Origin: Pseudomonadota bacterium
GTDB taxonomy: Bacteria > Myxococcota_A > UBA796 > GCA-2862545
Direction: 5' to 3'
Assembly (NCBI GenBank): GCA_947475315.1
Contig: CANJMY010000032.1
Coordinates: 1 to 36,397 of the forward strand
Length of the DNA: 36,397 nucleotides
Position numbers and translations under genes: made by a program. This document shows positions 30,933 through 36,397 of the stretch, one piece after another (position 1 is the stretch's first letter; the number at the start of each line of letters is the position of its first letter). Under the pieces are notes generated by a model, which was given only the letters and a program-made list of their open reading frames with translations, searched no databases and had not been told where the DNA came from.

Positions 30933-31022
30933 TCACGCCCCGGTGCCGACCGGGCAGCTCACGCCAGTTCCGCCGATACCACAGTACCCGCCATGGTTTT
31001 TCCAGAGATATTGCTGGTGGGA
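30933..31022 (-). pseudogene. MsrA C-terminal tail, copy B
   Basis: On minus this encodes [18 protein letters not shown] followed by TGVSCPVGTGA and TGA, again 29 codons plus stop. It differs from copy A at 16 of 90 bases, with three amino-acid changes (Pro to His, Ile to Ser, Gln to Pro). Homology to copy A stops at the Ser codon on one side and at the stop codon on the other. It is read in frame from a GTG at 31268 that has AAGGAG five to six bases upstream, so a 111-residue chimeric ORF beginning in the 31169-31273 repeat could be translated. I consider that accidental but note it. The stretch 30783-31456 has no other gene. Confidence 0.85.
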
Positions 31023-31168
31023 AGGTTTTGATACCCTTTGTACCTTTCTTATTCTGCGAACTGCCCACGCCCTACGGAAAAGTGCCCACGATGAGGACGA
31101 CAGGCCCCAGGACCTCCGCCCCGTTGGCGGCATCGAGGTTTCGGACGGCGGGCGCTCACGCGCGCCGA

Positions 31169-31273
31169 GACCCGATGCGTGTCCGTCATGCAGAGCCAAG
31201 CTCACCCTCCGCCGACGATCGTATCGAATGTCCCACGCGCACGTTAGAGCGTCGACGCCGATGTTCACGGTAG
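31169..31273. repeat. Direct repeat C, copy 1 (about 104 bp)
   Basis: It is about 85% identical to 31882-31985 in the same orientation, with a 1-bp indel that rules out one conserved reading frame across the unit. The best-conserved blocks are GTGTCCGTCAT, TATCGAATGTCCCACGCGC and TCGACGCCGATG. It lies 184 nt upstream of the plus gene at 31457. It does not match the integron attC consensus or any IS end that I know. Confidence 0.75.
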
Positions 31274-31456
31274 ACTCCTTAACCTTGGCACCGCCACGAT
31301 GTCTGCCGATGGCGATTCCACGCCCGAGTCCATCGTGAAGCCAACCCCAGCGCCGCAGGGTTCGCCCTGAACTTGGCGATCGCGGTGTCCGCCCCGTCGA
31401 TCGCAGAGGCACGCCAAGCCGTCATCCTAGACCTCACCCATCACAAGGGGTTCAGC

Positions 31457-31816
31457 ATGCGACCGTCCCGCCCTGGCTTCAAGCCCACCGACCCCGCGAT
31501 CCGCGCGGCCCTTCCCCCGCGCCTGCTCTCCGCGGCCGCCGTGACCCGTACCGGCGTGCCCGTCCGGGCCCCGCGCTGGGTGCCCGGCGACTACGTGTTC
31601 GTGCCCCACCGCGGCGTCAACGTGCCCGTGATCGGCGTCGCGTTCGACAACCGCGCGAGCCGCCCCGCGATCACGTCCCCGTGGCGCATCCAGACGGCGC
31701 GCGGCGTGGCGATGGCCGAGTCCTACTTCAAGCCCATCCGGCCCGACCGCCCTACCGTGTTGTACGAACACATCGACGGGCGCTGGATTGAGACAGCGCG
31801 GAACGACGCCGAGTAG
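31457..31816 (+). CDS. Hypothetical protein, 119 aa
   Basis: The ATG at 31457 has AAGGGG six bases upstream. The frame is open from a TTG at 31373, but that longer form has no such site. The product starts MRPSRPGFKPTDPAIRAALP. It has a Pro/Arg/Val-rich middle with alternating beta-like sequence (RAPRWVPGDYVFVPHRGVNV and IGVAFDNRASRPA) and ends in YEHIDGRWIETARNDAE. There is no signal peptide or membrane segment, and the family is not recognised. It lies alone between two copies of repeat C, in a cassette-like setting. Coding reality rests on the ribosome site and codon pattern only. Confidence 0.6.
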   Translation: MRPSRPGFKPTDPAIRAALPPRLLSAAAVTRTGVPVRAPRWVPGDYVFVPHRGVNVPVIGVAFDNRASRPAITSPWRIQTARGVAMAESYFKPIRPDRPTVLYEHIDGRWIETARNDAE

Positions 31817-31881
31817 CCGGGATGCCGCTGGCCTGCCGACCCGTGTCGAGGGTCATACAGCGCCCCGTAGGCCCCTGACTA

Positions 31882-31985
31882 GGCCGGATACGTGTCCGTC
31901 ATACAGACGCAAGGTGACCTTCGCCGTCGATCCTATCGAATGTCCCACGCGCGCTTTAGCGCATCGACGCCGATGATCACGGTAG
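31882..31985. repeat. Direct repeat C, copy 2 (about 104 bp)
   Basis: This is the partner of 31169-31273. It contains a small perfect inverted repeat, GCGCT-TT-AGCGC, that copy 1 does not keep. A partial third copy of its first bases (CGTGTC and GTCATACAG) sits just before it at about 31844-31860. It ends 34 nt upstream of the plus HTH gene. The 31817-32019 gap holds nothing else that I recognise. Confidence 0.75.
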
Positions 31986-32019
31986 GGTGGTCTCTAGATC
32001 CTGGCGGCGGGGTGGTCCC

Positions 32020-32343
32020 TTGAACGTGGCGGTTGACATCCTGGCCCAGCTCATGCGGCTGTCGGGCAGCGCGAAGCGCGGGCGCGTGACCAGCGCCGCG
32101 CGGCCGGTGGGTCTCGGCCCGTGCGACGTGCTGACGATGGCGGAGGCGATCGCGATGCTCGGCATGCGGGAGCCCGACGCGCGCCGGTGGCTGGCGAACC
32201 ACAGCCTGGTCCACGACGTCGCCGGACGCGAGCGGGTGATCGCCGGGGACCTGGCGGAGGCGATCCGCGGGACGGGGAAGACGGGGCTGTCGCCGCGAGC
32301 GGTGGCGCCGGTGCGGAAGCTGCCGATGTCGACGAGGGTGTAG
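32020..32343 (+). CDS. Small HTH (excisionase/MerR-like) DNA-binding protein
   Basis: The product has 107 residues from a TTG at 32020. A GTG at 31987 is in frame but lies at the repeat edge, and the start is uncertain. The central part, DVLTMAEAIAMLGMREPDARRW followed by LANHSLVHDVAGRERVIAGDLAEAIR (about 47-93), has the helix-turn-helix plus wing plus helix pattern of excisionase/MerR-like HTH domains, where a GRERVIAGDL segment forms the wing. The rest is basic. It is the first of five plus-strand genes with short gaps and is a candidate regulator or recombination factor for them. Confidence 0.6.
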   Translation: MNVAVDILAQLMRLSGSAKRGRVTSAARPVGLGPCDVLTMAEAIAMLGMREPDARRWLANHSLVHDVAGRERVIAGDLAEAIRGTGKTGLSPRAVAPVRKLPMSTRV

Positions 32344-32357
32344 GACAGCGCCTGTCC
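32343..32357. other. Hairpin GGACAG-CGC-CTGTCC
   Basis: This is a perfect 6-bp stem with a 3-nt loop that uses the last base of the HTH gene stop codon. It repeats the stem at 29366-29380. It may be a terminator or attenuator in the 77-nt gap before the next gene. There is no T-run. Confidence 0.5.
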
Positions 32358-32420
32358 GCATGGCCAGCTACGACGTCCCGGCCGCAGACCAGACCGAACT
32401 GCGCGCTCGGGGAACCCGCG

Positions 32421-33776
32421 ATGTCTGACCCCGTCCACCGACGCCTCGACGAGCTCGACCGCGACCAGCTTGTCGCGGTTATCCATCGCCTTCTCGACCG
32501 CGAGCCCGGCTTGGCGGACCTCGTCCAGATCCCACTGCCGAGCGAGCGCCGCCCCGTTCATCCCGAACCGGTCGCCGCGCAGGTCACGGAGATCCTGCTC
32601 ACGATGGGCGACGACTGGCGTGCCTCGATGCGCGCGGAGCGTGAGCTCACACCCTTGGTTGGCCTTGGGACGCACTTCCTCGACGCGGGGGTCGTCGCCG
32701 ACGCGCACGTCGTCTGGCGCACCATCGCCCTCACCGTCCTTCGGCACTACCTGTCCATCCGCGACGAGGAGAGCGAGGTCGCAGGCATCGTGAACGAGTG
32801 CGTGACCGGCCTGGGAAAGTGCCTTGACCGGACCACGGACTCCGCCGCGCGCCGCGCGATCCTCGACGACGTGTTCGCCGTGTTCCGGTGGGACTACCTG
32901 GAGCACGGCAGCTTCGGGATGGACGAGCCAGCGGCGACGATCCTTGTCGAGCGAACCACTGCGGTCGAGCGCGAGGCGATGGCGGCTATCACCCTCGCGG
33001 CGCTCCCAAGCGGAAGCCACAGCCACGCGCGCTGGCACCGCCAACACGGCGGACGCCTCGTCCTCCGTCTCGTCGGCGACAGGCTCGGACCGGTCGAACG
33101 TGAGCGCGTACTGGCAGACGCCGACCTGGACGCCGAGCGGCTTGACCTGCTCGTCGCCGCTGGCCGTGTTGACGAGGCGATCACCCTGGTCCGGGCGGCG
33201 CCGGGCAGCGACGTAGCGGACCTCGCCGATCGGCTGATTCGGCACGGCCACCGGGAGCCCGCGCGAGACGCGGTCCGCGACCACGCAGGCATGCTGTCGA
33301 CGTCGAACCACCACCTTCGCTCGTGGATGCAAGACCACGACCTGCCGCTGCCGCCGCACCTCGAACCGCTCCTGGAGGCCCTCAGCAGGTTCAACGTGTG
33401 GACCGACATCGGCCGCTACAAGGCGCTGCGCGAGGCCGCCTGTGCCTCAGGTCAGTGGCCGCGCGTGCTCGACCACCTTGAAGCCATCGACGCCACGCGC
33501 TCAAAGTACCAGCCCGTTCGGGCACGGATTGCCGCAGATCGCGGCGACGTCGGGGGTGCGCTCGCCGAGCTCGACGGCCTGAAGGACAGCACCTGGCGGG
33601 CGGCGACGGAGGACGTCGCGCGATCGTTGGAGGTGTACGACGCGGACGCGGCGCTGGCGCTCTACCAGAAACTGCTCGACGACCTCCGCGCACACGGGAC
33701 CGCCCACGCCAGGAAGCGGGCGGACGAGGTCGCGGAGCGCATTGCCGCCGCGCGGGCGTGGCCATCGAGGCGATGA
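32421..33776 (+). CDS. Helical-repeat protein, SWIM-family C-terminal-like, function unknown
   Basis: The product has 451 residues from the ATG at 32421 (GGGGAA six bases upstream). The N-terminus MSDPVHRRLDELDRDQLVAV and IHRLLDREPGLADL resembles a block found in SWIM zinc-finger proteins. The C-terminus (RVDEAITLVRAAPG, then ARSLEVYDADAALALYQKLL and ARKRADEVAERI) is like the TPR-like tail of the same group. The SWIM finger itself (CxCxnCxH) is absent. It is thus probably an all-helical scaffold. No catalytic motif was seen. It lies 68 nt upstream of a TPR/zinc-ribbon protein in the same direction. Confidence 0.78.
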   Translation: MSDPVHRRLDELDRDQLVAVIHRLLDREPGLADLVQIPLPSERRPVHPEPVAAQVTEILLTMGDDWRASMRAERELTPLVGLGTHFLDAGVVADAHVVWRTIALTVLRHYLSIRDEESEVAGIVNECVTGLGKCLDRTTDSAARRAILDDVFAVFRWDYLEHGSFGMDEPAATILVERTTAVEREAMAAITLAALPSGSHSHARWHRQHGGRLVLRLVGDRLGPVERERVLADADLDAERLDLLVAAGRVDEAITLVRAAPGSDVADLADRLIRHGHREPARDAVRDHAGMLSTSNHHLRSWMQDHDLPLPPHLEPLLEALSRFNVWTDIGRYKALREAACASGQWPRVLDHLEAIDATRSKYQPVRARIAADRGDVGGALAELDGLKDSTWRAATEDVARSLEVYDADAALALYQKLLDDLRAHGTAHARKRADEVAERIAAARAWPSRR

Positions 33777-33821
33777 ACGACGCCAACAGACTCGACGAGG
33801 GTGGGCCGCCGATGTAGTTCT

Positions 33822-33833
33822 CTATTCGAATAG
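33822..33833. promoter_or_regulatory. Perfect 12-bp palindrome CTATTCGAATAG
   Basis: The palindrome ends 11 nt before the ATG at 33845, in an AT-rich patch within GC-rich DNA. It is a plausible regulator site or part of a promoter for the TPR/zinc-ribbon gene, which would make that gene at least partly independent of its upstream neighbour. Confidence 0.4.
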
Positions 33834-33844
33834 TGGAGCACTAC

Positions 33845-35497
33845 ATGTTCGTTCGCCGGAAACGGGGACAGGTCGCGGTCGTTCACAGCCGTCGCGTCGG
33901 CGGGCGGGTCCGCCAGCAGGTGATCGCGACGTTCGCCTCGGCCGCAGAGCTCGAAGAGACGCTGGGGCAGTTCGACATTTGGCAAGCCCAGGTCGCACGC
34001 GAGTACCCGGACGTCGAGGCGGACTGGGACCAGGTGCGCGCCGATCTGGCGCGGCACCGGCTGCGCCTGGAGGCCGAAGCGACGCCGCTGCCATCCCCCA
34101 TCGCCGACTTCGCCGAGGCGCTGGCGGCGATGCTTAGCCGGACCAGCCCGGCACGCGCCGGCGACCGCGCCATGCTCGACCAGTGCCGCCCCGCTCTCGC
34201 GCGCGTCGCGGACCAACTCGACCGGGTGCTGGGCCGGTCCTCCCAACCGGCCGACCTCGCCGTGCGAGATCGCAGCGCCGACGAAGTGTTCGACGAGGGC
34301 ATGGAGCAGTGGTGGTCCGGTGACCGGGATCTCGCCATCCGGAGCTTTCGCGAAGTGCACAGCCTCGATCCCCTCCACGCGGACGCGCACAACCATCTCG
34401 GCCTCGCTGAGATGGAGCTCGGCCGCCTCGACGAGGCCGAAGCGCACTTCCGCTGCGCGGTGGACGGCGGCGCCCGGCACCTCGAGGCCGACGGCGGCTT
34501 CCTCCCATGGGGCATGCTGGAGAACCGCCCCTACCTCCGAGCGCAGGGCAACCTGGCGCACGTGCTCGCAGTCCGCGGGAGATGGGACGCGGTCGCCCGG
34601 ATCTACGAACAACTCCTCGCGTGGAACCCCCGCGACAACCAGGGAGTCCGGTACCTGCTCGGCGACGCGTACCACCGGCTTGGGCGCACCCGTGATGCGA
34701 TTGCGGCCTACGAACGCGCGGACGAGGACGCCGGCCCTTGTTTCGGACTAGCGCTCGCACTGCTTGAGTCTGGCCGACCCGCCGAAGCCGACCGCGCCCT
34801 CATCCGCGGGATGGTGCAGAACCGTTACGTCGCGCCGATGCTGCTCGGCAGGCCCTGGACCCGCGTGCGCGGTTGGCATGGCTCAAATGTCGCCGAGCCC
34901 GAGTGGGCCGCCGACTACGTGCGGAGCTCGGGCGACCTCTGGCGACGCACCCCGCACCTCCCGAGGCTCGTGGCGGTCCATGGCCACCCGGCCGTTCAGG
35001 CCCAGCTCGCAGATCTCGATGACTGGATGGTCGCGATGGAGGCCGCCCCGAGCGGCGAGGCGCGCCGTGAGCTGCTCGCAAGCCGCGAAGCGATCCTCGG
35101 GGCCGTGAGCATCGCGCGGGTCGAGCGTGCGCTCGCTGGGGAGCCGTGGACGCCGCGTCCCCTCGAACCGCCGAGTCGGTTCGCTCGGGGTGGTGCCTTG
35201 GTGGTCGATCTCCGGCACTGGCAGCCCGACGACGGCGATCCCTACTCGTTGCCCGCACCCGTACGGCGGCTGGCGACGCACGTCGGCGGCATCGTCACGG
35301 CCGTGCTGGAGCAGCGACGCGCAGACCCGGTCGACACTCGCGCGGACTGCCGACGTCGCCCGGGTCGGCACCCATGCGGCGGGAGCATCCGAGCACAACT
35401 CGTCGAGGACACCGTGGAGTGGGCCTGTCCGAGGTGCGGCGACCACGGGTTCGTCACCGGGTGGTCAGGGACGATCTGGGATGCTGGGAACGGGTGA
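33845..35497 (+). CDS. TPR protein with transposase-like N-terminus and C-terminal zinc ribbon
   Basis: The product has 550 residues from the ATG at 33845 (GGAG six bases upstream). Residues 1-34 (MFVRRKRGQVAVVHSRR and VGGRVRQQVIATF) resemble the N-terminal segment of IS1634-type transposases. A helical region and several TPRs follow (about 140-310; FREVHSLDPLHADAHNHLGL, YEQLLAWNPRDNQGVRYLLG, AIAAYERADED). The end carries a four-cysteine site, Cys502, Cys511, Cys528 and Cys531 (CRRRPGRHPCGG and WACPRCGD), then GFVTGWSGTIWD. This ribbon is common in uncharacterised proteobacterial proteins. No transposase catalytic domain is present. It is likely an RNA-, DNA- or protein-binding scaffold. Confidence 0.8.
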   Translation: MFVRRKRGQVAVVHSRRVGGRVRQQVIATFASAAELEETLGQFDIWQAQVAREYPDVEADWDQVRADLARHRLRLEAEATPLPSPIADFAEALAAMLSRTSPARAGDRAMLDQCRPALARVADQLDRVLGRSSQPADLAVRDRSADEVFDEGMEQWWSGDRDLAIRSFREVHSLDPLHADAHNHLGLAEMELGRLDEAEAHFRCAVDGGARHLEADGGFLPWGMLENRPYLRAQGNLAHVLAVRGRWDAVARIYEQLLAWNPRDNQGVRYLLGDAYHRLGRTRDAIAAYERADEDAGPCFGLALALLESGRPAEADRALIRGMVQNRYVAPMLLGRPWTRVRGWHGSNVAEPEWAADYVRSSGDLWRRTPHLPRLVAVHGHPAVQAQLADLDDWMVAMEAAPSGEARRELLASREAILGAVSIARVERALAGEPWTPRPLEPPSRFARGGALVVDLRHWQPDDGDPYSLPAPVRRLATHVGGIVTAVLEQRRADPVDTRADCRRRPGRHPCGGSIRAQLVEDTVEWACPRCGDHGFVTGWSGTIWDAGNG

Positions 35498-35636
35498 CAC
35501 CGAGATCGATGGCCTGCGCTACGCAGCGTCCAGCGAGGTCGTCGCCGATCTGCTCGGCAGTCCCCGTCGTGGGCCCGCGGAGGCGGAAGCCCTCATCACG
35601 TGGATGCTCGCGCACCAGGACGAATGGCGCACGTGA
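35481..35636 (+). CDS. Small ORF, 51 aa, hypothetical
   Basis: The ATG at 35481 overlaps the end of the TPR/zinc-ribbon gene by 17 nt in another frame and reads MLGTGDTEIDGLRYAASSEV then VADLLGSPRRGPAEAEALIT and WMLAHQDEWRT. It is acidic and helical, without signal peptide or cysteines. The overlap suggests translational coupling. Its size fits a small regulator or partner protein, but nothing identifies it. It could be chance. Confidence 0.42.
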   Translation: MLGTGDTEIDGLRYAASSEVVADLLGSPRRGPAEAEALITWMLAHQDEWRT

Positions 35637-35691
35637 TCGCCCACTGCGTGCTACCCGAGTCCCACAGCAACACGGTCCTCCGAGGCATCGC

Positions 35692-36397
35692 TTGAGCCAG
35701 ATCCCCGCCGCCGAATCGCTGACCATCGAGTTCAAGTCCGACATGAAGGGCCTGCCCAATCGCGACCTCGTGGAGGCCGTGGTTTGCTTGGCCAACACGG
35801 ACGGAGGATCGCTGTACCTGGGCGTAGAAGACGACGGCACGGCCACCGGCCTCCACGCCTCGCACGCCAACGTGACGGGCCTCGGCGCGCTGATCGCGAA
35901 CCGCACCTCGCCCGCGATCGCCGTGACGGTGTCGACGCTCGTCATCAGCGGCGTCTCCGTCGCCCGCATCGACATCCCAAAGGCCGCGCAGCTCGTCGCC
36001 ACCCGTGACGGCGTCTACAAGCGCCGCAGGCTCCAGCATGACGGACGCCCCGAGTGCGTTCCCTTCCTGCCCCACGAGTTCGCGCATCGTCTGTCGGGGC
36101 TTGGCGTGGTCGATTCCTCCGCGCTGCCGCTCACCGGCGCCACGCTCGCCGACCTGGACCCCGCGGAGCGCGCACGCCTCCGTCAGTTCGTCGAGCGCTT
36201 TCACGGCGATCGGGCCTTGCTGGAGCTCAGTGACGAGGAGCTCGACGGTGCCCTGGGCCTCACCACCCGTGTCGACGGCGTCAGGGTGCCCACGCTGGCG
36301 GGCCTGTTGCTGATCGGTCGAGACGAGTCGCTGCGACGGCTGGTGCCCACGCACGAGCTGGCCCTCCAACTCCTTGATGGTGAGGAGGTTCGCTTCA
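35692..36397 (+). CDS. AlbA_2 (Schlafen-type) domain protein, C-terminus beyond the window
   Basis: The frame is open from a TTG at 35692 (GAGG six bases upstream) to the window end, 235 codons so far. The start reads MSQIPAAESLTIEFKSDMKG. AlbA_2 features follow in order: ESLTIEFKSD, AVVCLANTDGGSLYLGVEDDGTATGL, SPAIAVTVSTLVISGVSVARIDIPKA, and TRDGVYKRR. This domain heads the COG2865 group of putative transcriptional regulators and helicase-related proteins and is also found in Schlafen-like nucleases, including some phage-defence genes. After about residue 140 a helical linker continues, where a winged-helix or helicase domain would be expected. It closes the five-gene plus-strand cluster. 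Confidence 0.82.
   Translation, partial: MSQIPAAESLTIEFKSDMKGLPNRDLVEAVVCLANTDGGSLYLGVEDDGTATGLHASHANVTGLGALIANRTSPAIAVTVSTLVISGVSVARIDIPKAAQLVATRDGVYKRRRLQHDGRPECVPFLPHEFAHRLSGLGVVDSSALPLTGATLADLDPAERARLRQFVERFHGDRALLELSDEELDGALGLTTRVDGVRVPTLAGLLLIGRDESLRRLVPTHELALQLLDGEEVRF

Noticed and set aside
31169-31985. Repeat C as integron attC sites
   Set aside because: There are no RYYYAAC/GTTRRRY boxes at the ends, the potential stems are not conserved between copies, and no integrase was seen.
31882-31985. Repeat C as the start of an IS110-type transposase (minus frame reads VIIGVDALKRAWDIR)
   Set aside because: Copy 2 has a stop right after these residues, a 1-bp indel separates the copies, and no catalytic DEDD residues follow.
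1-36397. CRISPR arrays, tRNA or rRNA genes, riboswitches
   Set aside because: No regularly spaced short repeats, cloverleaf-like segments or known leader motifs were seen on reading. A covariance-model search was not possible here.

Overview
The window is a GC-rich stretch of a Gram-negative, outer-membrane-bearing bacterium. The style is that of Myxococcota or another former deltaproteobacterium. The evidence is a Hanks-type Ser/Thr kinase with PEGA-like C-terminal domains, many small lipoproteins with Asp/Thr/Gly-rich tails, TPR proteins, a porin-like barrel and frequent GTG/TTG starts. The taxon is inferred from gene style only. No tRNA, rRNA, CRISPR array or intact insertion sequence was seen.

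Positions 1-29310 are mostly core genome. From the left: ruvC-ruvA with the first codons of a probable ruvB (minus strand); a small lipoprotein; a PEGA/TM protein and a TPR protein reading away from each other; then a minus-strand run of a DUF493 protein, a porin-like barrel, dapA, dapB, a Cys-rich lipoprotein and a Ser/Thr kinase. pgi and a PPC-like lipoprotein follow on plus, then an unknown secreted protein and an SDR-type epimerase on minus. A plus operon holds an M2 (ACE-family) lipoprotein that has lost its zinc site, an RluA-type pseudouridine synthase and a Cys/Met-metabolism PLP enzyme. A minus operon holds a LolD-like ATPase, two FtsX-type permeases and a LolA-like protein, with a YdcF-domain lipoprotein diverging from it. 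An ArsR regulator and a rhodanese diverge around a clear operator palindrome. sbcC and sbcD close this part.

Positions 29311 to the end are accessory. Two 90-nt segments, both on minus, encode the last 29 codons plus stop of a peptide methionine sulfoxide reductase (MsrA). They start at the same codon, are about 82% identical, and differ mostly at synonymous positions. They bracket a two-gene unit of a winged-helix protein and an AbiEii-like nucleotidyltransferase, which has its own operator palindrome. A second repeat pair of about 104 bp, apparently non-coding, lies ahead of two small plus-strand genes. Five co-directional plus genes then run to the window edge: a small HTH protein, a helical-repeat protein, a TPR/zinc-ribbon protein, a 51-aa ORF and the start of an AlbA_2 (Schlafen-type) protein.

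The most interesting points are the msrA-tail repeats as a possible integration scar series, the HTH/nucleotidyltransferase pair between them, the unexplained five-gene cluster, and the M2 pseudoenzyme. A TAGnC-type hexamer also recurs 16-30 nt upstream of many starts and looks like the local -10 element.
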